Source: Actinomycetes bacterium | GTDB lineage: Bacteria > Actinomycetota > Coriobacteriia > Coriobacteriales > Eggerthellaceae | Direction: 5' to 3' | Length of the DNA stretch: 64,000 bases | Assembly: GCA_023394615.1 (NCBI GenBank) | Contig: JAEXAI010000022.1 | Location: forward strand, 70,584-134,583 | Shown here: piece by piece, positions 43,396 through 51,168 of the stretch | Numbering within the stretch: the first letter of the stretch is position 1 | Layout of the letters: the number at the start of each line of letters is the position of its first letter | Notes under the pieces: generated by a model | Seen by the model: the letters and a program-made list of their open reading frames with translations, nothing else | Told to the model about the DNA's origin: nothing | Database searches by the model: none | Program-made: the position numbers and the translations under genes

Positions 43396-44077
43396 CGGTA
43401 GAATCCTCGGGCATTTCCAGACGGTAGCCCACCTTGCGCAACGTGTTTATCTGCACTTTTGATCCGACGAAGGAAAGCTTTTTGCGCAAAAACGAGATAT
43501 AAGCCTCCACGTTGTTGTCATCTGCGGTGGAATCGACGCCCCATACTTTGTTGATGAGGGTTTCCTTGCTGGTCACGTGATGGGGGTTGCTCATAAGGAT
43601 CGACAGAATCGAGAATTCCTTGAACCCGAGGTGGATGTTCTTTTTCGCAGTGGAAAGCTCACAGCTTTCCAAATCCAGTTTTATGTCGCCGAAATCCAAC
43701 TCTTCGAATTGCAGATCGCTTTGGCGTCGTGAGAGGCTGCGCAGGCGCGCCAGCAACTCGGCTGGTGCGAAGGGCTTGGTCAGGTAATCGTCGGCCCCGC
43801 TGTCGAGTCCGTTTATCTTGTCGCCAAGCGCATCGCGCGCGGTCAGCATGATGACAGGCGTGTTTACTTTACTGCGGCGCAACTCGGAAACGACGTCGAA
43901 GCCGTTTTTCTTGGGCAGCATCACGTCCAGTACGATCACATCGTAGATGTCGCTTTGTGCGTAACTCAAACCGGCCTCGCCATCGTGGACGATATCCACT
44001 TGGTATCCGTGATCCTGAAGGATGCGGTCGAGTGCTTCCGAAAGCCGGATGTCGTCTTCAACAACCAATACCTGCAT
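43388..44077 (-). CDS. OmpR/PhoB-family response regulator
   Basis: 229 residues from ATG 44077 (MQVLVVEDDIRLSEAL); the longer frame upstream is unsupported. Receiver domain with phospho-acceptor Asp51 in VIVLDVMLP and Lys in LTKPFAP (about 101), then a winged-helix effector domain (about 125-225) with SKETLINKVWGVDST and VEAYISFLRKKLSF. Cognate kinase directly downstream. 220 bases separate it from the divergent VTC-domain gene. Confidence 0.94.
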   Translation of the reverse strand: MQVLVVEDDIRLSEALDRILQDHGYQVDIVHDGEAGLSYAQSDIYDVIVLDVMLPKKNGFDVVSELRRSKVNTPVIMLTARDALGDKINGLDSGADDYLTKPFAPAELLARLRSLSRRQSDLQFEELDFGDIKLDLESCELSTAKKNIHLGFKEFSILSILMSNPHHVTSKETLINKVWGVDSTADDNNVEAYISFLRKKLSFVGSKVQINTLRKVGYRLEMPEDSTDA

Positions 44078-44297
44078 GAGGGCTCCTGCCAAATGGTTTG
44101 AATCTGTTCTGCGCACACGGGATGCACCACGCATCGCGCATCGCACGCAGATTATTTGTTGCGTCTATTGTAGCAACTTATCTGAAAGCCAACTGAAACA
44201 CGTAGTGATGGATATGTGGAGTCCGCCACCGTTTCAGGCAGTTTTAAGGCGCAGACTTTACCTTCGTCTTACAAGCCCCGATGGAAGGAGGCGCGAT

Positions 44298-45518
44298 ATG
44301 CTGTCAATGGACCTGCCGCAAATCTCTGCGACTAGAACAGCGGCCCCGGTTCGCTCGAATTTTGCGCGCCATGAAAAGAAGTACGATATCGACCAGGCTC
44401 AGATGAACGCCTTTATCGATAGCATTGCCGACAAACTGGGTTACGATGAATACGCTCGCAGCAGTATTTGCAGTCTGTATTACGACACACCGACTGACGA
44501 GCTGATCAATCGTTCGATGGAAAAGCCCCTTTATAAAGAAAAGCTGCGCATCCGTTCTTACGGCGTTCCACAGGCGCAAAGCCAAGTGTTCGTGGAGCTG
44601 AAGAAGAAGTTCAAGGGCATTGTGTACAAGCGCCGTGTGTTCTGCAGTTATGCGGCAGCAAAGGCGTTTATGGCGGGCGCGCCCTACCAGCAGGCAATCA
44701 TCATGTATCCGCTGGATGATCCCGAAAAGCAGCAGGCCAGCTTGAGTAATCACAGCTTGCAGATAGCAGCCGAGATTCGCGCGTGCTGTGAGAGGCATCC
44801 GAATTTGCGACCGGCCATGGTGATAGTGACGCAGCGCGTGTCGCTGCGCAGCACCGATGAGAGCGACATCCGGATCACGCTTGACTATGATGCGGTGTGG
44901 CGGACAAACGCATGTGATCTCGCGGCAGGCATGGAGGGTGAGCCGCTCATTGACGAGGACCATGCCATCATGGAAATCAAATGCGGCGGTGCCTACCCAT
45001 TGTGGCTGGTAGACGCCTTAAACGCTGTGCAGGCCTATCCGAAGTCGTGCTCGAAATACGGGCGTGCCTACACCGCGTGGTGCGCGGAAGGCGGGGCAGC
45101 TCCTGCTGTTGCGGAACATCAGCGCGCACGTCAGCGCCAAACGGACATCCGTGGCAGTTTCGGGGCAATCGAAACGGTTTCCGGCACAATGGCAGATGGG
45201 GCGACACCCGTGTCTGCCAGGACTGCTCGGCCAGCTATACCCGTTAGCCCCGAAATCCCTGCGGCTGCAGTTATCGCGGATGTCGCAGAACCTGCAGACA
45301 CGATGCGACCCGCAAAGCATCCTTCGACGCTGGGTTTTGCGACCCGATCCTCTCGAAAGGCTCCGCGTCACGCCAAACCCACGACGCGGAAACCGTCCCG
45401 CTCCGCTTCCATCAACCCCTTTGCGGACAGACAAACTCATTGCGCATCTACATCTGCGTCGGGCAAACCGTCCCGCTCCGCATCCCCACTGAAAGAGAAA
45501 GAGGAATACTGTGCTTGA
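44298..45518 (+). CDS. VTC-domain polyphosphate polymerase-like protein
   Basis: 406 residues; ATG 44298 lies six bases after AGGAGG. Residues about 20-265 form a VTC domain, the tunnel-shaped catalytic fold that makes polyphosphate from ATP in eukaryotic Vtc4. Basic and acidic tunnel residues are visible: RHEKKYDI, YKEKLRIRSYG, VFVELKKKFKGIVYKRR, TQRVSLRS, RITLDYDAVW and IMEIKC. The C-terminal 140 residues are a disordered Ala/Pro/Ser/Arg tail. It overlaps the DUF4956 gene by 8 bases. In bacteria this pair is often found with surface carbohydrate-binding or CotH-type proteins; the product here is inferred. Confidence 0.85.
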   Translation: MLSMDLPQISATRTAAPVRSNFARHEKKYDIDQAQMNAFIDSIADKLGYDEYARSSICSLYYDTPTDELINRSMEKPLYKEKLRIRSYGVPQAQSQVFVELKKKFKGIVYKRRVFCSYAAAKAFMAGAPYQQAIIMYPLDDPEKQQASLSNHSLQIAAEIRACCERHPNLRPAMVIVTQRVSLRSTDESDIRITLDYDAVWRTNACDLAAGMEGEPLIDEDHAIMEIKCGGAYPLWLVDALNAVQAYPKSCSKYGRAYTAWCAEGGAAPAVAEHQRARQRQTDIRGSFGAIETVSGTMADGATPVSARTARPAIPVSPEIPAAAVIADVAEPADTMRPAKHPSTLGFATRSSRKAPRHAKPTTRKPSRSASINPFADRQTHCASTSASGKPSRSASPLKEKEEYCA

Positions 45519-46212
45519 TGCAACATTCTCAAGCGTGCTCGACTCCACCAGCAGCACCGCAGCTTCATTGTCTTCGGGTGATTTTCTGCTGTGTAGCTTG
45601 GTATCGCTGGCTTTAGGCTTGGCGATTGCGTTTATCTACATGTTCAAACACGAGTACTCGAAAAACTTTGTCATCACGCTGGCATTGTTGCCCCTTATCG
45701 TGCAAATGGTCATCGCGTTGGTGAACGGCAACATCGGAGCCGGTATTGCCGTGATGGGCGTGTTCAACCTAGTGCGATTCCGCTCGATTCCTGGTAGCGC
45801 GAAAGATATCGGATCGGTGTTTTTCGCTATGGCCGTGGGTTTGTCCACCGGCATGGGATATCTGATGTTGGCCGTGTTGTTCACCATCATCGTAGGTGTC
45901 GCCAACATAGTATATGTGCTTTCCCCGTTGGGCAAAAAGGGCGAATCGGGCATCGACAAAACGCTGAAGGTCACCATCCCCGAGGACATGGATTATTGCA
46001 ATGTATTCGACGACTTGTTCGATCGCTTTACCGACGAGTGCGAATTGGTAAACGTGAAGACCACGAATATGGGCAGCTTGTACCAGCTGGAATACCGCAT
46101 TACTTTGAAAAGCCAGAAAGTGGAAAAAAGCCTATTGGATGCCGTTAGATGCCGCAACGGTAATTTAAGCGTGCAATGCGGGCGTCCGATTGTTGAAAGG
46201 GAGACGCTGTAA
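45511..46212 (+). CDS. DUF4956 membrane protein
   Basis: 233 residues, GTG start at 45511. Four hydrophobic helices (about 23-43, 50-70, 75-92 with the conserved GVFNLVRFRSIPGSAKDIG just after, 105-135), then a soluble C-terminal domain (about 145-233). DUF4956 proteins accompany VTC-domain proteins, which suggests that they anchor the polymerase or pass its product across the membrane. The stop overlaps the next start by one base. Confidence 0.85.
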   Translation: MLDATFSSVLDSTSSTAASLSSGDFLLCSLVSLALGLAIAFIYMFKHEYSKNFVITLALLPLIVQMVIALVNGNIGAGIAVMGVFNLVRFRSIPGSAKDIGSVFFAMAVGLSTGMGYLMLAVLFTIIVGVANIVYVLSPLGKKGESGIDKTLKVTIPEDMDYCNVFDDLFDRFTDECELVNVKTTNMGSLYQLEYRITLKSQKVEKSLLDAVRCRNGNLSVQCGRPIVERETL

Positions 46213-48080
46213 TGAGCACGTTTTACATAAGAAGAGCCGCGCAGATTCTATGCGCAGTCGCGCTGGTGGCATGCGTGCATCTGTTAAGCGGGTGCTCGTC
46301 GCAAAAAGATGCGACCACCAACGAGGTAGCGGCTACAGCGTCGCAGACGACGGCTTCCGATTCCGGAACCACCACCGCATCCACTGTGAGCGCGCAGCCT
46401 GATGGCATGGATTTCGATTACAGCAACCGCGACTTAGATAGCAGCTATGATGCGTCGAGCGCCACTACCATTCAGCTATCCGATTCAGGATCCACGGTAT
46501 CGGGTTCTGGCGCATCGACTGACGGCAGCACCGTGACTATTGATTCGGCTGGCACCTATGTGGTATCCGGCACGCTTTCAAGCGGGCAGATTGTGATTGC
46601 GGCCTCAGATGACGCGAAAGTGCAGCTGGTTTTGAACGGCGTTGACATCACGTCGGGCGCGGGTCCATGTATATACGTGCAAAGTGGCGACAAGGCTTTC
46701 ATCACTTTAGCTGAAGGTTCGCAGAACACGCTTTCCGACGGTAGCTCGTTCGTGTTGACCGGTGCAGACGGGGAAGCGGACGCAACGTTGTACAGCGCAA
46801 GCGACCTGACGATCAATGGGTCGGGATCTCTTAGCGTGAACGCGACCGTGTCGCATGCGGTGAAGAGCACCGATGACCTTATCATCACCGGCGGCACGTT
46901 TAATATAACGAGCGCCAAAGATGCTTTGCGTGGCAAAGACTGCGTGAAAATCTGCGATGGCACGTTCAACGTGAAGGCAACAGGCGACGGCATCGTGAGC
47001 ACCAACAGCGATGATGCCACGCGTGGATACGTTTCCATCGACGGTGGCGAATTCAATCTGAGTGTGGAAGATGACGGCATCCAAGCTGCACATTACATAC
47101 GCGTGATGGGCGGCACAATTGATATCGATGCTGGTGATGATGCCATTCATAGCGATAGCGACGCGCTTGTGAACGGCGGCAGCTTGAACATTACAGCAGG
47201 CGATGATGCAGTGCATGGTGAAACGAATCTATCGATTGCGGGAGGCACCACCACGATTGCTGATTGCTACGAGGGCTTTGAGGCGCAGGACATCACCATT
47301 TCCGGTGGCGAGAACTTCATCTACGCCGAGGATGACGGTATCAATGCATCAGCGGCTGGAGAAAGCACAGACCAGAGTGCGCAGACCAATGCACGCGGTA
47401 TGGGCGGCGGCCCTCAGACCGGCATGCAGGAAAGCGGTTTCTCTAGCTCGGGCAGCCTCGTCATCACGGGCGGGCGTACTATCGTGCAAACGCAGAACGG
47501 TGACGGCGTCGACAGCAACGGCAGTATTTCCATGAGCGGCGGCGTGGTTTTGGTGTCAGGTCCCACCATGGATGGCAATGGATCGCTTGACTACGATTCG
47601 GAAGGCACGATTACCGGCGGTACGTTTATCGCGCTGGGATCATCCGGTATGGCGCAGACATTCGATAGCTCTTCCACTCAGGCTAGCGTAGTGGCCACTG
47701 AAAGTGGCAGCGCGGGCGATCTCGTCTCGATCGTCGATGCTTCCGGCAATGTCGTATGCAGCTACAAAGCGGCGTACAAGTACTCATTTGTGCTGGCCAG
47801 CACGGCGGGCATAACCGATGGTACCAGTTACAGCATCGTGGTGGGCGGCTCGAACAGTCAAACCGATTCGTACGGGTATGCAACCGGCGGCACGGTTTCG
47901 GGTGGCACTGACCAGGGCAGCATCAGCGCCACCACCAGCGTGCAAGGCTCGATGGGCATGGGTGGCATGCAAGGAGGCGGCGGCATGAACGGCGCGCAAA
48001 ACACGCAGCCCCAAGGCGGCAATGCTGGTGGCGGTATGGCAGGCGGTTCTGCCGCTGGAGGCAAGAGCGCCGCAGCTTAG
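46212..48080 (+). CDS. Surface lipoprotein, Cthe_2159-type carbohydrate-binding beta-helix
   Basis: 622 residues. Signal peptide with lipobox LLSGC (Cys28), then a Ser/Thr-rich linker. From about residue 75 to 470 the protein is built of short strand repeats of the type GG(T/E)FNI with frequent DDGI, DDAIH and DGIV turns, a parallel beta-helix that in Cthe_2159 binds acidic polysaccharide through calcium. The C-terminal 70 residues are Gly/Met/Gln-rich (GSMGMGGMQGGGGMNG). Third gene of the VTC / DUF4956 operon. A role in surface adhesion or matrix binding is inferred. Confidence 0.82.
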   Translation: MSTFYIRRAAQILCAVALVACVHLLSGCSSQKDATTNEVAATASQTTASDSGTTTASTVSAQPDGMDFDYSNRDLDSSYDASSATTIQLSDSGSTVSGSGASTDGSTVTIDSAGTYVVSGTLSSGQIVIAASDDAKVQLVLNGVDITSGAGPCIYVQSGDKAFITLAEGSQNTLSDGSSFVLTGADGEADATLYSASDLTINGSGSLSVNATVSHAVKSTDDLIITGGTFNITSAKDALRGKDCVKICDGTFNVKATGDGIVSTNSDDATRGYVSIDGGEFNLSVEDDGIQAAHYIRVMGGTIDIDAGDDAIHSDSDALVNGGSLNITAGDDAVHGETNLSIAGGTTTIADCYEGFEAQDITISGGENFIYAEDDGINASAAGESTDQSAQTNARGMGGGPQTGMQESGFSSSGSLVITGGRTIVQTQNGDGVDSNGSISMSGGVVLVSGPTMDGNGSLDYDSEGTITGGTFIALGSSGMAQTFDSSSTQASVVATESGSAGDLVSIVDASGNVVCSYKAAYKYSFVLASTAGITDGTSYSIVVGGSNSQTDSYGYATGGTVSGGTDQGSISATTSVQGSMGMGGMQGGGGMNGAQNTQPQGGNAGGGMAGGSAAGGKSAAA

Positions 48081-48149
48081 TTGGTGTGTTCTCGGCGGCG
48101 GGGCTTCCGCCGCCGGGTGGGTTTCCTGTTGGCAATGCAAGGGATCGCG

Positions 48150-48388
48150 CCCCGTGGAGCTGCGAATCGCACCTAGTTTCGAGTCGCACCCCGTGGAGCT
48201 GCGAATCGCACCCAGTGGGGCTGCGGGTCTCGCCCCGTGGGGCTGCGAATCGCACCTAGTTCCGAGTCGCGTCCCGTGGGGCTGCGAATCGCACCCAGTT
48301 CCGACTCGCACCCCGTGGGGCTGCGAATCGCACCCAGTTCCGACTCGCACCCCGTGGAGGTGCGAGTCGTGTCCCGTGGAGCTGCGAG
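48150..48388 (+). repeat. 39-bp tandem repeat array
   Basis: About six units of 39 bp, each like CCCCGTGGGGCTGCGAATCG followed by CACCCAGTTCCGACTCGCA; units four and five are nearly identical, the second and the last are shorter or divergent. As 39 is a multiple of three, all frames stay open and give 13-residue repeats, but no frame has a good start. It lies 69 bases after the lipoprotein stop. Confidence 0.85.
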
Positions 48389-48434
48389 ATGCCTCCGGTT
48401 GGTCGCGCGACTATGGTTTCAGGGAGTTTTCCGA

Positions 48435-48629
48435 TTTGGAAACAGAAAAACGGCGAGCAAACGAAGTAAAGTACGAGCCTGATTTTCGTTCATTCAAGGG
48501 TGTCTTCTGCGACCTGCGGTTATGTGGGGGCGATTCTCCGCTCTCCCCGGTTGCCGCCGATTAATGGAGACTTATATGCGACAGCATCGTACTATGCTTC
48601 GTTTACTTGGCGTTTTTCTGTTTTGAAAT
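48435..48629. repeat. Large inverted-repeat element, type 2, copy 2
   Basis: Arms at 48435-48475 (AACAGAAAAACGGCGAGCAA then ACGAAG...) and 48588-48629 (CGTACTATGCTTCGTTTACT...) are complementary over most of 41 bases. The interior has TCTGCGACCTGCGGTT, matching TCTGTGACCTGCGGTT in the 20638 copy. Length is 195 bp against 192 bp. Confidence 0.85.
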
Positions 48630-48757
48630 CGCAAAAAGCTCTAGGGGAAGCGAAAACGAGCACGATGGCATCTGTGCGGGCGGGTTGGTGCATCAACCAT
48701 CGGGGCGTGAGCTCGATTCGAAGATCGCGTCTCGATTCGAATTATTGGAACCCGGTT

Positions 48758-48929
48758 TACTTCGCAATGCGCCATTTGCGTCTTTGAAGGGGCGGTATAT
48801 CCGGAATCAAGGTGGGCGGTTTTTTCTTTATCGCCATAAACCCTGTTCACGGGCAGTCTATTTAGAATTGCTTTTCCCGATGAGCTAATCGAGCACCGGA
48901 AGGTAGCGCAAAAGGCGCATTGCGAAGTA
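48758..48929. repeat. Third kind of inverted-repeat element
   Basis: TACTTCGCAATGCGCCATTT then GCG (48758-48780) pairs with 48907-48929 with one mismatch, enclosing about 126 bases. I see no second copy in this window. Together with the two repeats before it, it fills the gap 48081-48978, which has no supportable gene. Confidence 0.75.
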
Positions 48930-48936
48930 ATATGCC

Positions 48937-48969
48937 CCTGAAAAAAACGAATCATGATGTTTTTTCAGG
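48937..48969. terminator. AT-rich hairpin, possible terminator of the minus-strand folate gene
   Basis: CCTGAAAAAAAC and GTTTTTTCAGG pair around a 10-base loop. It lies 10 bases beyond the stop of the cyclo-ligase gene on the minus strand. The A/T part of the stem could also serve as the U-tract. Confidence 0.5.
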
Positions 48970-48978
48970 TAGAGGAAT

Positions 48979-49809
48979 TCAGAACGCGATGATTGTAGGC
49001 AACGGAAGATCGTGAGGTTCTAGCGGGATGGCGTCCACATGCTGTTCGGAAAAGGCAACGCCAACGACTACGGCATCGCTGCGCAGCAGACTGAGGAAAC
49101 AATCGTAGTTGCCTCCGCCGTAGCCTAATCGGTTGCGTGCGTCGTCGAAGGCCACCAAAGGCACCACAGCGAAATCGATGCTCTGCGGGTTGCAGAGGGG
49201 GAAATCGGAAAGCTGCAGGTCGTCGGAGGAATAGGTTTTCAGCGGGTGGTTTATGAAGGTGTCCGTAATGCTGTTGAAGGCGTCACTGCTCACGAGTCGC
49301 ATTTGCATTTGAGTTCGTGTCGGCGATGTTTTGATCGCAGGTGTCGGCGTCGAAGGCGGCGTGTCTCCAGTCGCGCGCACCATGCAGGGGAGTGCGACGG
49401 CGCATCTGCGCTCGAATGCTATCTGCAGAAATGCTCCTACGTTCACTTCGGAATGCATGGCGGAATACGCTGCGATAACTGGAACGTGCGCGCTTTTGCC
49501 GTGCTGCTCTATCGCATCGTCCAACATGCGGGAAAGCTCAAGGCATATACGCTCGCACTTTTCGCGGCGTGTATCCTCGCTCATAGCATCGCGGCGTTTC
49601 AGCACTTGTGCGCGCACGGCTTTTTTTTTGTTGCATGTGGAATCCGACGCACACACGGTTTTTTTTCTGTCGCATGTTGAATCCGACGCATGCACGGCTT
49701 TTTTGCTGTCGCGTGTCGAACCTGACGCATGTGTGGTCTCAGCTTCTATTTCGTCGCCAGGTGAATCCATCGCGCGCGCAACCCTGCTCTCGTTTTCGTC
49801 TGAGCCCAT
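48979..49809 (-). CDS. 5-formyltetrahydrofolate cyclo-ligase with a repeat-built N-terminus
   Basis: 276 residues; the family is usually about 190. The enzyme turns 5-formyl-THF into 5,10-methenyl-THF using ATP. The core begins near residue 68 (VLKRRDAMSEDTRREKCERI); it includes AYSAMHSEVNVGAFLQ and the signature LGYGGGNYDCFL (about 228-239) and VGVAFSEQH. The first 67 residues are abnormal: three 13-residue units (S29-A41, S42-A54, S55-A67; SDSTCDRKKTVCA type) after an acidic start. The coding DNA of the units contains runs of 6-10 A, so slippage is plausible. True translation may start further in, but no better start is evident. It lies 9 bases after the transporter gene. Confidence 0.85.
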   Translation of the reverse strand: MGSDENESRVARAMDSPGDEIEAETTHASGSTRDSKKAVHASDSTCDRKKTVCASDSTCNKKKAVRAQVLKRRDAMSEDTRREKCERICLELSRMLDDAIEQHGKSAHVPVIAAYSAMHSEVNVGAFLQIAFERRCAVALPCMVRATGDTPPSTPTPAIKTSPTRTQMQMRLVSSDAFNSITDTFINHPLKTYSSDDLQLSDFPLCNPQSIDFAVVPLVAFDDARNRLGYGGGNYDCFLSLLRSDAVVVGVAFSEQHVDAIPLEPHDLPLPTIIAF

Positions 49810-49818
49810 TGTGGCACT

Positions 49819-51165
49819 CTACCCTATGCCGAGAAACTGCATGACTAAGTAGACTATCGTCAGCAAAGTGACGATGCCGATGGTCAACCACAAAAGCGCA
49901 TTCGATACGCGTCCGCTTACGAGTTTGCCCATGATGCGCTTGTCGGCGGCGATGATGGCCATGAATACCAGCAAGATGGGCAGGATGATGCCGTTGATAA
50001 ACTGGGCGGTCAGCATAATCGACATCAGATTCACGTTGGGTGTTAGTACCACGATAGCTGCGATGCAGATAATGAAAGTAAAGATGCCTTTGAAAACCGG
50101 TGCTTCTTTCCAGGTGAACTCGACGCCGGCCTCCCAGCCGAACGCCTCGCAAATAACGAATGAGGTGGTCAGCGGCAACACGCAGGCGGCCAAGAAACTA
50201 GCAGCAATCAGTCCGACGGCGAACAGCGCCTCGGCATACTGTCCGGCAAACGGAGCCAGCGCACCTGCAGCATCGGCGGCTGATTCGATATGGATGCCCT
50301 GCGGGAAGAGCACGGCACCTGTAGTGACCACGATGAACCATGCGACCAAGCAGGCAGCCACGGTTCCGCTAACCGCATCAATCTTGAGGCTGAACAGGTC
50401 TTCTTCGTCCAAACCCTTTTCGACTACGTTGCTTTGCTGATAGAACATCATCCATGGCGCGATAGTGGTACCGATAGTGGAAATGGTTAGACTGATGAAG
50501 TTCTGCTGCTGCAACACATGGGGCACCACGGTGGAATACAGGGCGTCTTCCCAATTTGGATTTGCCATGAAAGCGGCGATGATGTACGTGATGAATACGA
50601 AGCTCAGCACCAGAAATACTCGCTCGACGCGTTTGTAGTTGCCGCCAGCGATAAGCACCCATACTGCTATGGCCGCTACCGTCACCGAGATCCAGGTGGG
50701 TACGTTGAACATGCCCATGCCCGACGCGATGCCAGCGAATTCGGAAAATGTGGTGCACACGTTGCCGATGAGCAAAGCCAACATGGCCAGCGCTGTCGGG
50801 CGGATGCCGAAGCGTTCACGGATAAGGGCGGCAAACCCTTTGCCGGTGACCGCCCCCATGCGCGATGCCGTCAGCTGCACCACAGCCAAAAGCACGCACA
50901 TCACAGGGATGATCCAAAGCGACGTGAAACCAAATTCCGCGCCGACTGTTGAATAGGTGGAAATGCCGCCTGCGTCGTTTCCGGCCATGGCGGTGACGAT
51001 GCCCGGCCCCATAGCGGCCAGTATCAACATCAGTTTGCTTTTTTGCTTCTTTGTTATTTGCTGTTGAGGCTGCTGACCTGCATCATCGGTAGCTATCAGG
51101 CTTTGCTGCCCATGTGCTTGGCGGTCGGCCAGAACCTCCTCGGTTGTCTTTTGCTGTGCGGTCAT
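49819..51165 (-). CDS. NRAMP-family transporter of the magnesium (NRMT) type
   Basis: 448 residues, about eleven helices after a 40-residue Gln-rich N-terminus. In ordinary Mn/Fe NRAMP proteins helix 1 carries DPGN and helix 6 MPH. Here helix 1 reads AGNDAGGIST (Asp64, Ala, Gly, Gly) and helix 6 IGTTIAPWMM (Ala236-Pro-Trp), so the metal-selecting Met and the His are missing. Such changes define NRAMP-related magnesium transporters, one of which is characterised from Eggerthella lenta. The MgtE-N/CBS gene three bases upstream supports magnesium. A non-selective divalent uptake system is the alternative. Confidence 0.85.
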   Translation of the reverse strand: MTAQQKTTEEVLADRQAHGQQSLIATDDAGQQPQQQITKKQKSKLMLILAAMGPGIVTAMAGNDAGGISTYSTVGAEFGFTSLWIIPVMCVLLAVVQLTASRMGAVTGKGFAALIRERFGIRPTALAMLALLIGNVCTTFSEFAGIASGMGMFNVPTWISVTVAAIAVWVLIAGGNYKRVERVFLVLSFVFITYIIAAFMANPNWEDALYSTVVPHVLQQQNFISLTISTIGTTIAPWMMFYQQSNVVEKGLDEEDLFSLKIDAVSGTVAACLVAWFIVVTTGAVLFPQGIHIESAADAAGALAPFAGQYAEALFAVGLIAASFLAACVLPLTTSFVICEAFGWEAGVEFTWKEAPVFKGIFTFIICIAAIVVLTPNVNLMSIMLTAQFINGIILPILLVFMAIIAADKRIMGKLVSGRVSNALLWLTIGIVTLLTIVYLVMQFLGIG

Positions 51166-51168
51166 GGG

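Noticed and set aside
48022..48564. 180-codon frame through the 39-bp tandem repeat
   Set aside because: Begins inside the lipoprotein gene in another frame; it is open only because the repeat unit is a multiple of three.
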